From positions 33,773-97,772 of the forward strand of contig JBDKIV010000240.1 of assembly GCA_039796935.1 (NCBI GenBank): 64,000 nt of DNA, given 5' to 3'. The translations under genes and the position numbers were made by a program. This document shows, piece after piece, positions 33,859 to 43,298 of this stretch. The stretch is from VFMC01 sp039796935. GTDB taxonomy: Bacteria; Actinomycetota; Acidimicrobiia; Acidimicrobiales; Ilumatobacteraceae. Under the pieces are notes generated by a model, which was not told the origin of the DNA, ran no database searches, and saw only the letters and a program-made list of their open reading frames with translations. The stretch's first letter is position 1, and every line of letters begins with the position of its first letter.

Positions 33859-35042
33859 GCGCCCCGTCGACCACGGTCAGCGACCGCGAACTCGTCCTGC
33901 TGCGCGCCGCCCTCGCGTCACTCGGCCTCGACGAGGTGCAGGGCGAGGCGTTCCACCTCGACGTCGACGAGCTCGGCCGTCACTGGATCGTCCAGAACGA
34001 CACCGGCCAGATGGTCATCGACCGGCACGACCCCGACAGCGTCGACGGTCTCGAGGGCAACTTCGCGATCCCCGAGCGGATCCGGCGATTCGGCGAGTGC
34101 TTCAGCGCCGACGGCCTCACCCTCTCGGTCGTCGACTCGACCACCGTGGTCGCTCAGATCGGAACGGGCATCGGCTCGGTCAGCGTGGCGGTCGACCTGG
34201 TCGCCGGTGACCGGCAGCCGACCGAGCCGTGGCAGGTGCTGCCCACCTCGACCGCCGTCGTACCCGCCCGCGAGTTCATGCTCATGCTCACGGCGATCAG
34301 ATCGATGCCGACCGGGCTCGAACCCGCCGAGTACCCGGTACCGCCGATGTGGCTCCAGATCGAACGAGGGACCGTCGGCCTGCACGTCGACTGGAGCGAC
34401 TTCGTGCCGAGCCGGGGTACCTACCGACTCGCCGCCTCGTCGACCGAGGGATCCGCGACCGTCGCCATCCCGCACGGCGCCATCGAAGCGCTGCTTCGCC
34501 AGCTCCCCTGGTTCGGCGACGACAGCGAGGACGACAGCCAGGGCGACAGCGACCTGACCATCGAGATCGGCGCCGTTCGCCACCGGGGCGACGTCGGTGA
34601 CGCGATCAGCGTGGCCGGCGACGACTGGAGGGTGGTGTTCTGGACCCTCCACCCGCTCGAGCACCGCTGGGGCGCACCGATCAACCAGATCCTCACCGAG
34701 GCAGGGATGACGGTGGTCGACCGCGATCAGGGCGAGTGGATCGTCTCGAGCCGCTCGATCGATGTCCGCGTCGTGCTCCACCACGGCCACCCCGACATCG
34801 CCCGCGTGAGCGCCCTGCTCATCGACGGCGCCGACGACAACATCGATCTCCTCCGCGAGCTCAACCAGCTCAACGCCGCCTCGACGGGAGTGCGGCTGTG
34901 GCTCGAGCACGGCGCCGTGCACGCCGCCGCCGACGTGCGCTGCAACGACCTCAGCCCGTTGCCGGCGGTGATCCGCCAGGTCGGCACGACCGCACATCAA
35001 CTCGCCCCGGTCCTCGCTGCACTGGCGACCAGCGGCGAGTGA
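33855..35042 (+). CDS. Hypothetical protein, possible YbjN/TY-Chap-like domain at the C-terminus
   Basis: This encodes 395 residues. The C-terminal region (L-L-R-E-L-N-Q-L-N-A and L-P-A-V-I-R-Q-V) resembles the secretion-chaperone-like YbjN fold, but only weakly. The middle part (about residues 130-260) is beta-rich with M-W-L-Q-I-E-R-G-T and similar strands and cannot be assigned. It is acidic and without TM segments. It is coupled to the preceding hypothetical gene. Function unknown. Confidence 0.5.
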   Translation: MSAPSTTVSDRELVLLRAALASLGLDEVQGEAFHLDVDELGRHWIVQNDTGQMVIDRHDPDSVDGLEGNFAIPERIRRFGECFSADGLTLSVVDSTTVVAQIGTGIGSVSVAVDLVAGDRQPTEPWQVLPTSTAVVPAREFMLMLTAIRSMPTGLEPAEYPVPPMWLQIERGTVGLHVDWSDFVPSRGTYRLAASSTEGSATVAIPHGAIEALLRQLPWFGDDSEDDSQGDSDLTIEIGAVRHRGDVGDAISVAGDDWRVVFWTLHPLEHRWGAPINQILTEAGMTVVDRDQGEWIVSSRSIDVRVVLHHGHPDIARVSALLIDGADDNIDLLRELNQLNAASTGVRLWLEHGAVHAAADVRCNDLSPLPAVIRQVGTTAHQLAPVLAALATSGE

Positions 35043-35063
35043 CGGCACCGATCACACGGCGGC

Positions 35064-35942
35064 TCACGCCGCACGTGCCCAGAGCCGACGGCCGGCGAAC
35101 CGCCAGATCAACCACAGACTGACCGACACCCCCGCCAGGCCGAACGCGGTCTGGGTGACGAACCCGGCCCACGTGTCGGCCCGCTGGAACGAGGGCGCCC
35201 GCTCGACCCACGCAGGACCGCCCCACGTGAGGTCGATCGTCTGGGTCGCCCGCTCGGGATTGATCAACCTCGCCCACAGGAACCAGCCGAAGATGCGACA
35301 CGCGCCGTAGACGAAGTAGGCGCGGTACACGGCGAGCATCACGGTCTCGGTCATCGAGAACCGGCGCTGCAGCCGACCCCAGACCGGATCGGCGGGGACG
35401 ATGCGGTCGCGGAAGAACTGCCGGGTGAAGACCCGCGGCCCACCGAGCGCGAGGCAGAGCCAGAAGAAGTCCCACGCTCCGCCCAGGCTCGAGAAGTAGG
35501 CGGCCGCGTCGCCGTACCGGCCCTCCTGCGCCGCATACGCCCACATCCCGGTCGAGTAGTGCTGGGTCGTGAAGGGGAACAACAGCATCGTGCCCACCGA
35601 ATCGAAACAGTCGGTCAGCACATGCGCCCACCCGCCGAGCAGCAACCCGAGACCCCACGCCCGGTTCCGGCTGAACGCCAGCACCACGAGCACGACCACC
35701 ACGATGAACAGCAGCGAATGCGTCGGCCCGACACCGGGCCAGCCACGGTGGTACTTCCATGGTTCCTGCGCCTTGATGAGCGTCATCGAACCGATGTTCA
35801 ACCCGTAGACCGGCAACTTCGTGAACAGGTCGGGCAACAGACAGCCCAGCAGCACGGCGAGGTAGCTGATCTTCGACTTCAGCCGTCCCTCGAGGTGGTC
35901 CTGGAGGAAGTAGCTCTCGAGTTCGTGAGCCGCCCAGCTCAC
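35064..35942 (-). CDS. YdjM/DUF457-like membrane protein (predicted metal-dependent hydrolase)
   Basis: This encodes 292 residues with about six hydrophobic segments. W-A-A-H-E-L-E at the N-terminus, L-P-D near residue 36, G-P-T-H-S-L-L-F near residue 73 and H-V-L-T-D-C-F-D follow the H...D...HS...H-x-x-x-D pattern of the YdjM-like inner membrane proteins, whose hydrolase activity is only predicted. The start overlaps the stop of the small membrane protein gene by four bases. It belongs to the operon that begins with the UGSC gene. Confidence 0.7.
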   Translation of the reverse strand: MSWAAHELESYFLQDHLEGRLKSKISYLAVLLGCLLPDLFTKLPVYGLNIGSMTLIKAQEPWKYHRGWPGVGPTHSLLFIVVVVLVVLAFSRNRAWGLGLLLGGWAHVLTDCFDSVGTMLLFPFTTQHYSTGMWAYAAQEGRYGDAAAYFSSLGGAWDFFWLCLALGGPRVFTRQFFRDRIVPADPVWGRLQRRFSMTETVMLAVYRAYFVYGACRIFGWFLWARLINPERATQTIDLTWGGPAWVERAPSFQRADTWAGFVTQTAFGLAGVSVSLWLIWRFAGRRLWARAA

Positions 35943-36109
35943 CGTTCACCCCGATCGAACCGACCGAACAGGCGCGTGCTGACGATGACACAGACGACGA
36001 CCAGAGCCGGTCCCACGATCCAGTTGAGGATGACCGTCTGGACCAGCGCACCACCCACCACGAGGATCACGACCGCCAGCAGATACCCGATCTTCTCCGA
36101 CCGAGCCAT
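35939..36109 (-). CDS. Small two-helix membrane protein
   Basis: This encodes 56 residues. Two hydrophobic stretches (Y-L-L-A-V-V-I-L-V-V-G-G and W-I-V-G-P-A-L-V-V-V-C-V-I-V) span almost the full length, with charged ends. No family is recognised. The ATG at 36109 follows the UGSC gene stop by 14 bases and its stop overlaps the YdjM-like gene, which makes translation as part of one operon likely. Confidence 0.55.
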   Translation of the reverse strand: MARSEKIGYLLAVVILVVGGALVQTVILNWIVGPALVVVCVIVSTRLFGRFDRGER

Positions 36110-36123
36110 GATCGACGGACGCC

Positions 36124-37842
36124 TCAGCCCGCGTCGCCGACGGACGACCGGGCCGGGAGCTCGCACGCCTGATCGGTCTCGATCCGCTCGTGCAGGATCG
36201 GGCACGCATGAGCACCGGCACCCCACGACGGGAACACCGACGAGTACAGGCCCCCGCCGCCGGCGACCGCCACCAGGATGTGGTCGGGGCTGGCGATCGC
36301 GTGGATCTCGTCATCGGGATCGCCGCGCGGCACGAACATCGGGTTGAGCGACTGGAGCCGTCCCCGGCGGTTGGTCGCCAGTCGCTGTAGTTCGACCTGC
36401 ACCTCGCGCCGGCCGAGACCTGCACGTGCGAGCACCTGCGCATGCTCGGGATTCAGCAGCACCGCCGCCGAACCGACCCGGAAGAACGCGTTGTTCGAAC
36501 CCGTCGTGGCGATCACCGCGGCCACGGCGCGCAGCAGGCGGTACGCCGAATCGGGGTCATCGGCGTCGTCGACGAACACGACCGAGTGCGGGGCTTCGAC
36601 ACCCACGACGGTCACCACCGAGTCGGACGGCTCGAACCCGACGGCCACCGACAGCGGCTCCCACGGCGACTCGGCCTCGGCCTCGGCCAGACACATCGAG
36701 AACTTGCCGGGATGACCGAGCAGCGCCATGTCGGACACACCCGGCCTCGCCCCGCCGATGTTGATCATGCACAGGCGCAATGCTCGCCCGATCGAGGCAT
36801 TGGCCCGGTGGCCGGGCCCGAGCGCACCGAAGCCGCTCGCCACCCCGCACGCTGCCGGCACGGGACCGTTCACCACCACGAGCGGCGACACCGAGTGCGT
36901 CGTGCTCTGCACTTCGGACAGATCGAACTCGGGACGCAGCAGGGCGCGCAGCCCAGCCACCACGATCGGCATGTGATCGGGGAGACAGCCGGCCATCACC
37001 GCATTGACGGCGACCGACTCGATGGTCGTCGCCGACCCGAGCGGCCCCATGATCCCGAGGTCGATCGAGCCGTCGAGACCGGTGGCCACGACGAGCCGCT
37101 CCACACGCTCGCGAGTCGGCACGATCACCGGGAACCCGTCGGTGCAAGCCAGATCGTGCAGCAACTCGAGCGCTTCGGACTCGTCGGAGGCGGCCAGCAA
37201 CGTTGTGTCGGCCTCTGACCGCGCCTGCGCCTGGTCGGGCTCGACCGGTGCCCCGACCGCGCCGGGCGCATCGGTCGCGTCGGTCGCGTCGTCGGGTGAG
37301 TGAGCCGGGTTGTCGGGCGACGCTTCGCCACGGAGCACACCGATGAGCCGCGGAGCCAGGTCGGCCGCGAGCGCTGCCATGGCCGACGCCCCCGTCCCTG
37401 CCACCGGGTGCGGCAACCGGAGCCGGGGCACGTCGGGCATGCCGTTCGAGAGGGCGACGAGATCGCCCTGCTGCCAGAACGCCTCGGTGACCAACGCGAC
37501 GACAGCGCGGTCTCGACGAGCCAGTTGGATCCCGTCACGCACGGTGCCGGAGGTGCAACTGCCTCAATGTCCGTATGCGGCGATCACCGCCGTGCAGGTG
37601 GCTGCGATCTCGGTCAGTTGCTCGTCGCTGGCCAACGCCGACGCGTTGCCCTTGTTCCAGACCCGCACCGACACATCAGGCATCGCCGCCTCGAGCGCCG
37701 CACCGATGTGCTCGACGAAGGCCACCGAATCGGGAAAGCCGTTCGCGAACAATCCGATCGTGTCGCCCGGACCGATGGGCGCCGAACACGTATACGGGTC
37801 GATCGGTCCAGCAGGTCGGCCGCGCGGATCGTGGAACTCCAT
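36124..37842 (-). CDS. UGSC-family selenoprotein fused to a second conserved domain (TGA at 37566-37564)
   Basis: Read through one in-frame TGA, this gives 572 residues. Residues 1-130 form a UGSC domain: M-E-F-H-D-P-R-G, I-G-L-F-A-N-G-F-P, then A-Y-G-H-U93-G-S-C96-T-S-G-T-V-R-D-G. The U-G-S-C motif names this known selenoprotein family. A Pro/Ala/Asp-rich linker (about 171-218) leads to a C-terminal domain starting T-D-G-F-P-V-I-V-P-T with V-N-A-V-M-A-G-C and N-I-G-G-A-R-P-G. As I recall, that domain is usually a separate protein beside UGSC genes. The ATG at 37842 has GGGAAG upstream. Annotated by ordinary means it would appear as two adjacent genes broken at the TGA. Enzymatic role unknown; the motif suggests thiol/selenol redox or organo-metal chemistry. 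Confidence 0.85.
37534..37559 (-). promoter_or_regulatory. Candidate bacterial SECIS hairpin for the UGSC selenoprotein
   Basis: On the minus strand, 5-11 bases after the TGA (GTTGCAC) pair with bases 22-30 (GTGCGTGAC), with a two-base bulge and one G-U pair. The ten-base loop spans 12-21 and carries GG at 16-17. Loop position and a bulged stem resemble E. coli fdhF. Hand-paired; no energy calculation was done. Confidence 0.5.
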
Positions 37843-37869
37843 GCGTGCAGCTTCCCACATCGGGCGAGA

Positions 37870-39843
37870 TCACGGCTCGAGCGAGAGCGCCTCGGCCAGA
37901 CCCGTCATCCGCTCGGCCGGGGCCGCCACGCAGGCGCCGACCGCGCCCGCCGAGCCGACCACCACGAGATGCCGGCGCGCCCGTGTGACCGCCGTGTACA
38001 GCAGCTCGCGACCGGCGAGCGGCGAAGTCGCCGGCGGGAGGATCACGACCACCGTCGGGTACTCCGAACCCTGGCTCTTGTGCACCGTCATGGCGTAGGC
38101 CGTCTCGACCTGCTCGAGTTGCACGAGATCGATCGGGCGCGGATGGTCGGGGGTGCCGAACACCGCCACCAGGTCGCCCTCGCGGCGCACCACGACACCG
38201 ACGTCGCCGTTGGCGAGACCCAGGCGGGGTTCGTTCCGAGTGACCAGCAGCGGCCGCCCCGGGTACCACAGATCGTCGCCCGCACCCATCCACCGGGCGG
38301 CGAGTTCGTTCCACCGCGACACCCCGTACGGTCCGTAGCGATGGGCGCACAGGATTCTCGCCGCGCCCGACGACGTCAGCGCCTCAGCGAAGTCACCGGC
38401 CTCGGCAGCCGCACGAACCCTGACCAGGACGGGCAACATCACGGAGCGAACGGCATCACGAGCCGTCCGGTCGGGCGCCTCGTCGACTTCGACGAAGGTG
38501 ATCTCGTCGGTCTCGCGTCGCAACACCTCGAGCGCCGGGGCACCCACGTCGGTGTCCGGCGCCGGCTCTCGCTCGGCCAGACGAACCGCATCGGCCACCG
38601 CGGCGATCGCCGACTCGGCGCCGTAGCGATGGACACGGTCGAGCCTGACCACGCGACCCGCCAAGGGACCCGACCGCTCGCCGGCACGGACCATGTCGCC
38701 GAGCACGGCACCCAGCTCGACGCTCTCGAGTTGGTCGGGATCACCGATCAGCACCAGACGGGCATCGGGGCGCAAGGCCTCGCACACACGGGCGAGGAGT
38801 GGGGCCGAGACCATCGAGGTCTCGTCGATCACCACGACGTCGTGCGGCAACGGATCGGAGCGATCGTGGCGGAACCGGTGCAGTTGATTGCCCTTCGGGC
38901 CGAGCAAGCGATGAACGGTCGTCGGTGTCAGCGCAGAGAGCTGAGCACGCACCTGCTCGGGCAGAGCAGCCCGCATGTCGTCGGTGGCCAATGCGCCATC
39001 GATCGACTCCTTCAGACGCGCCGCTGCCTTGCCCGTGGGTGCCGCGAGCGCAACACGTACGGGTCGCCCGGTCTCGGTGGCCTGGGTCATCAGCACGGCG
39101 AGGATCCGCGCCACCGAGAAGGTCTTCCCGGTGCCGGGCCCTCCGGCGATCACGGCGAACCGCCCGGAGAGCGCCAGGTCGGCGGCCACGCGCTGCCGAT
39201 TCGCCACGCCCCCCGACGTGACCGCAGGGAGGAGGCGCTCGAGGAGTTCGAGCACGGCGGGCGTGACGGCGGGCTGGACAGCGGGCGAGTGATCGGCCGA
39301 TGCCTGCCCGTCGGGTGCAACCGTCACGCCACCCTCGACCGAGAGGTGACGCAGCATCGATGCGACGACACACTCATCGACCCAGTGTCGCTGCAGGTAC
39401 ACGCTGGTACCGCGGAGCACCAGCGGACGAGCATCGAACTGCGGCACCGCGTCCCACGACTCGGTCAGCCGCACCACCACGTCCGGTGCACGGTGCAGCG
39501 CGTCGAGCCACTCGCCGACATTCGGCCACGGAAGGTCTCGATCGACGGCACCGAGCGTCGGGTCCGACGGGTCGATCGGATCGATCGGATCGACGAGCTC
39601 GCGCCTGCCCACCTCGCGTTCGACCACTCGGGCCAGCTGACCCAGCGTGGCGCACGAATGACCATGACGGGCCGACCAGGCCGCCATCGCCACGGCGAGG
39701 AGCACGAGCTGGTCGGAGCACCCGGACGACCGCGCCACCCACGCCGCCAGATGCACCTCGGCAGGCCCCAGAACGCCCGCCTCGACGAAGGGGATGAGCG
39801 ACTCCGCTTCGGCCGGGACGAACGGCGACGACATGCTGCTCAT
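37870..39843 (-). CDS. recD: Exodeoxyribonuclease V alpha chain (RecD helicase)
   Basis: This encodes 657 residues. Walker A is G-G-P-G-T-G-K-T-F-S near residue 235; the Walker B region is V-I-D-E-T-S-M-V-S; motif V/VI region T-V-H-K-S-Q-G-S-E-Y is near the C-terminus. This is the 5'-3' helicase of RecBCD. A D-P-I-D-P-I-D-P acidic repeat lies in the N-terminal part. The start overlaps the recB stop (ATGA). It is the last gene of recC-recB-recD. Confidence 0.93.
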   Translation of the reverse strand: MSSMSSPFVPAEAESLIPFVEAGVLGPAEVHLAAWVARSSGCSDQLVLLAVAMAAWSARHGHSCATLGQLARVVEREVGRRELVDPIDPIDPSDPTLGAVDRDLPWPNVGEWLDALHRAPDVVVRLTESWDAVPQFDARPLVLRGTSVYLQRHWVDECVVASMLRHLSVEGGVTVAPDGQASADHSPAVQPAVTPAVLELLERLLPAVTSGGVANRQRVAADLALSGRFAVIAGGPGTGKTFSVARILAVLMTQATETGRPVRVALAAPTGKAAARLKESIDGALATDDMRAALPEQVRAQLSALTPTTVHRLLGPKGNQLHRFRHDRSDPLPHDVVVIDETSMVSAPLLARVCEALRPDARLVLIGDPDQLESVELGAVLGDMVRAGERSGPLAGRVVRLDRVHRYGAESAIAAVADAVRLAEREPAPDTDVGAPALEVLRRETDEITFVEVDEAPDRTARDAVRSVMLPVLVRVRAAAEAGDFAEALTSSGAARILCAHRYGPYGVSRWNELAARWMGAGDDLWYPGRPLLVTRNEPRLGLANGDVGVVVRREGDLVAVFGTPDHPRPIDLVQLEQVETAYAMTVHKSQGSEYPTVVVILPPATSPLAGRELLYTAVTRARRHLVVVGSAGAVGACVAAPAERMTGLAEALSLEP

Positions 39844-42800
39844 GCGTCACCCCCGAGCGCGAGGACCTGATCGAGCGCCACGATCGTGGCCGGCGGCGGC
39901 TCCCAGGCGAAGACGCCGTAGGGGCGTCCGTCGGCCAATGGTGTCTTCGCGCCGACCATTCCCCTGACGAACAGATAGGCGATACCACCGAGGTGAACTG
40001 CCGGGTCGTACCCGCGGAGCCGCCAACGGAGATACCGGTGCAGCGCCACGCTGTAGAGCAGCGCCTGCAGCGGGTAGTCGTGATGGGCCATCGCCGCAGG
40101 CAGCCGGTCGGGATGGTACGAATCCAACGGTCGCGCCGCGCCCCGCTCGTGCAGTCGATTGGTCTTGTAGTCGACCACCACGAATCGCGGAGCTCCGACC
40201 GGACCGGGCACCCGGAGGACCGCGTCGATCGAACCCTGCAGGTAGCCGGCGATCTCGACGGAGAACCGGCCGTTGGCCAACTGGTCGGCGTACGGACGCT
40301 GGGGGTCGTCGCCCGGAAGGGTGTCGAGCAGCACCTCGCCGATCCGTCGAGCCGGTACACGATGCCGGGTTCCGGCCAGTGGGAGGTCGAAGGCCAGCTC
40401 TGCGAGCCGGTCCGTCGGACCGATGTCGGCAAGGCGGCGGCCACCGAACAACGGCCCGAGTGGCGACGCGAGCATGGCGCTCAACCCCGCCACCAGTTGT
40501 GCCGGCTCGACCGGCAGCCGATCTCGCTCGAGTTGGTCGTCGACACGGGCGGCCAAGTCGTCGGCGAGCGTGACGCTCGTCGGGTCGATCCCCTCGAGCA
40601 CGGCGTGCACCAGATTGCCGAAGGCTCGGCCGCCGACCACGTCGGCGAGCGGCATGGCCACCGCGTGGTCCCCCGGCTCGGGCCACACCGCGTCGAGGCC
40701 CGGCCCCTGACCGAGCGCCTCGCCGCCGATGGCGGTGGCGGTGCTCGACTCGTCGGCTCCACCGACGACCGGTGCTGCATCGTCGACCGAGCCGAAGGTG
40801 TGTTGCCGGGTTCGCGACACCGAACTGAACGACCAGCGCTTCCAGTTCGGGTCGATGACGACTCGGTCGCCGGGGTCGGCGACCGTCAGCACCGGCGGCG
40901 GTTCGAGCACTGCGGGCCCCGACCACCGGCGTTCCGACCCGACCCGCGGACAGACCGACACCTCGATCAGCCCACCGCTACGGTCTGCCACCGATCGCAG
41001 CGCCTCGTCGGCGGTGTCGTCGTCCATCGGTACGGACGCCTTGACCGCTTTCAACGTGGGTGCGCCACCGCGTGCCGTGGCCTCGACGAGGGCCGGGCGC
41101 GAACCGCGCGGTTCGCCAGCCTCGTCGCGGTCGAGGAGCAGTGTCGACAGTGCCCACTGACCGACGTCCTTGCACGGCGCCCACCACACGATCGTGCGGT
41201 GCCGAGCACGGGTGAGGCCCACGTACAGCAACCGGAGTTGATCGCCGAACTGCTCGATGTGGGTCCGGTGCTTGCGAACGTCCTTGGTCTCGAGTCCCGC
41301 TCTCCAGCTCCAGTTCGATGCGATGTCGACGACCCGAGTCGCCGTGCCGTCGTCGTGGTAGACCGACGGACCGAACGAGGACGCCTTCTGCCACGAGAAC
41401 GGCATCAGCACGATCGGGTACTCGAGACCCTTGCTGGCGTGCATCGTGGTCACCTGAACCGCATCGGCATCGGAGTCGATCCGGCGCATCTGCGGATCTC
41501 GCTCGTCGGCGTCACCCGAGCCCGAACGCAGCCGGTCGAGGCAACGGCGGAGGGTGGCCGCCGAGGTACCGGACCCGTGCAGTTCGGCAGCCATCAACTC
41601 GGCGATGTGGTCGAGATCGGTGAGATCTCGCTCACCCCCTCGCCGGTTCAGCAGTGTGGTGACGACACCGCTGTCGGCCCGGACGCGGTCGTACCAGGCG
41701 AGCAAGGGCATGGCGGCGAGGTCGGCGGCCCATTGGGCGCACTGGCGCTGCAGGCCCGCGATCAACTCGTCCGAACCGGTCTCGTTCGGGTCGAGTTCTT
41801 GCGGTGTCCGGCCGAAGAACACTCCGAGCCCGGCGGCTCGCACCGTCGACGACGACGAGGGTCGTTCGATCGCAGCGAGCAACCGGGTCCACTCGTGGCC
41901 GGCCGGCGACGACAGCACGCTGCCGGTGCGCGTTCGCACGGCGGGCACCCCCGCATCGAGCAGCGCCCGCACGACCAGGTCGGCACCCGAGTGGGTCGGC
42001 ACCAGCACGGCGATGCTCGCGGGCGTGACGGGCTTCGACCCCTCCGCCCCCTCGATTCGATGGTGGTCGAGGAGGTCGATCACGACGTCGACGAGATCGG
42101 CGACGATGATCTGGCGCGCGTCGCCGGTTGCCACGAGGTCGGTGTCGCCGGGGTCTCTCGGCACCCGCCGAATGACGAGCGGAGCGCCCGGCTGCAGTGC
42201 CCGGTCGCGCGCCGACGGCGCTGCGTCGACCGGCATCGCCACGATCCGGTCGTCGCCGAGCGTGACGTCGGCGAGCAAGGCATTGGTCGCGGCGACCGTG
42301 TCGCGGTCGCTGCGGTAGTTCGTGGCGAGGTGCACCGTTCGCTGACCATCGGTCGCGGACAGGTAGGTGTGCACGTCGGCACCACGGAATCGGTAGATCG
42401 CCTGCTTCGGGTCGCCCACCAGCACCATGTCGCCGCGGAAACCCCGATCGAAGATCTCCCACTGCACCGGATCGGTGTCTTGGAACTCGTCGACCAGGAC
42501 CAGGTGGTAGCGCTCGTTGAGCGCGTCGACCACCGCCTGGCCGTGAACGGGGTCGACGATCGCGTCTCGCAGGCCGGTCAGGAGATCGTCGAAGCCCTGT
42601 TCGTTGCGGAACCGACGTCGACGACCGACCTCGGAGGCGGCCCGGTGCACGAGTTCGATCCAACCCGCCAACTCCGGGGCGTCGTCCGCGGTCGGAACGA
42701 CCGACGATCCCGAGTTGGCCAGGACGGCGGTGACCGACTCGACGAGTTCGGACAGCACCTTGCCCGGGGTGGTGCCGCTGTCCCAGTCGAACCGCGATGC

Positions 42801-43298
42801 ATCGTCGAGCAACGAGGCGACCACGAGGTCGCGACAGACCTCGTCGATCACCGCCTTGCCGCTGCTGCCGAGCGAACTGTCGAGCGTTGCGGCCGACCGG
42901 ACGCCCAGTTGGCGAAGCGCCTGTTGACAGAACCCGTGAATGGTCGAGATGGTGGCGTCGTCGAAGCTGGCGATCGCCTGCGCGACCCGACGGCGGCGAT
43001 GTGCCCGGTCGGCGGCGTCACCCTGCAGCAACACCTCCATCCACGAGCCGTCGGGCGCAACGCCAGCCTCGAGTACCTCGAGCGCATCGACCAATGCCCG
43101 CCTCGACCGGTCGCGCAGCTCGGCGGCCGCTGCCTTGGTGAAGGTGACCACCAGCAGCGACGAGGCCGGGCGGTCGAGTTCGGCCACGTGGCGAACCACG
43201 AGCGCGCTCAGCGAGTAGGTCTTGCCGGTGCCGGCACTGGCCTCGATGACCAGTCGCCCGCGCGGCAGCTCTCCTCGAAGATCGAGGTGCGTGGTCAT
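39840..43298 (-). CDS. recB: Exodeoxyribonuclease V beta chain (RecB helicase-nuclease)
   Basis: This encodes 1152 residues. Walker A is I-E-A-S-A-G-T-G-K-T-Y-S near residue 20; the UvrD-like helicase motifs L-V-D-E-F-Q-D-T-D-P, A-T-N-Y-R-S-D and M-H-A-S-K-G-L-E-Y follow in order. The C-terminal nuclease has V-V-V-D-Y-K-T-N, the lysine-containing catalytic motif. It repairs double-strand breaks in complex with RecC and RecD. The ATG at 43298 overlaps the recC stop; the longer frame lies inside recC. Confidence 0.94.
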   Translation of the reverse strand: MTTHLDLRGELPRGRLVIEASAGTGKTYSLSALVVRHVAELDRPASSLLVVTFTKAAAAELRDRSRRALVDALEVLEAGVAPDGSWMEVLLQGDAADRAHRRRRVAQAIASFDDATISTIHGFCQQALRQLGVRSAATLDSSLGSSGKAVIDEVCRDLVVASLLDDASRFDWDSGTTPGKVLSELVESVTAVLANSGSSVVPTADDAPELAGWIELVHRAASEVGRRRRFRNEQGFDDLLTGLRDAIVDPVHGQAVVDALNERYHLVLVDEFQDTDPVQWEIFDRGFRGDMVLVGDPKQAIYRFRGADVHTYLSATDGQRTVHLATNYRSDRDTVAATNALLADVTLGDDRIVAMPVDAAPSARDRALQPGAPLVIRRVPRDPGDTDLVATGDARQIIVADLVDVVIDLLDHHRIEGAEGSKPVTPASIAVLVPTHSGADLVVRALLDAGVPAVRTRTGSVLSSPAGHEWTRLLAAIERPSSSSTVRAAGLGVFFGRTPQELDPNETGSDELIAGLQRQCAQWAADLAAMPLLAWYDRVRADSGVVTTLLNRRGGERDLTDLDHIAELMAAELHGSGTSAATLRRCLDRLRSGSGDADERDPQMRRIDSDADAVQVTTMHASKGLEYPIVLMPFSWQKASSFGPSVYHDDGTATRVVDIASNWSWRAGLETKDVRKHRTHIEQFGDQLRLLYVGLTRARHRTIVWWAPCKDVGQWALSTLLLDRDEAGEPRGSRPALVEATARGGAPTLKAVKASVPMDDDTADEALRSVADRSGGLIEVSVCPRVGSERRWSGPAVLEPPPVLTVADPGDRVVIDPNWKRWSFSSVSRTRQHTFGSVDDAAPVVGGADESSTATAIGGEALGQGPGLDAVWPEPGDHAVAMPLADVVGGRAFGNLVHAVLEGIDPTSVTLADDLAARVDDQLERDRLPVEPAQLVAGLSAMLASPLGPLFGGRRLADIGPTDRLAELAFDLPLAGTRHRVPARRIGEVLLDTLPGDDPQRPYADQLANGRFSVEIAGYLQGSIDAVLRVPGPVGAPRFVVVDYKTNRLHERGAARPLDSYHPDRLPAAMAHHDYPLQALLYSVALHRYLRWRLRGYDPAVHLGGIAYLFVRGMVGAKTPLADGRPYGVFAWEPPPATIVALDQVLALGGDA

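Noticed and set aside
36124..37542. Two separate genes split at 37564 (a 98-codon gene and a GTG-started gene)
   Set aside because: The motif U-G-S-C and the frame run through the TGA; the GTG at 37542 is an internal valine codon of the UGSC domain.
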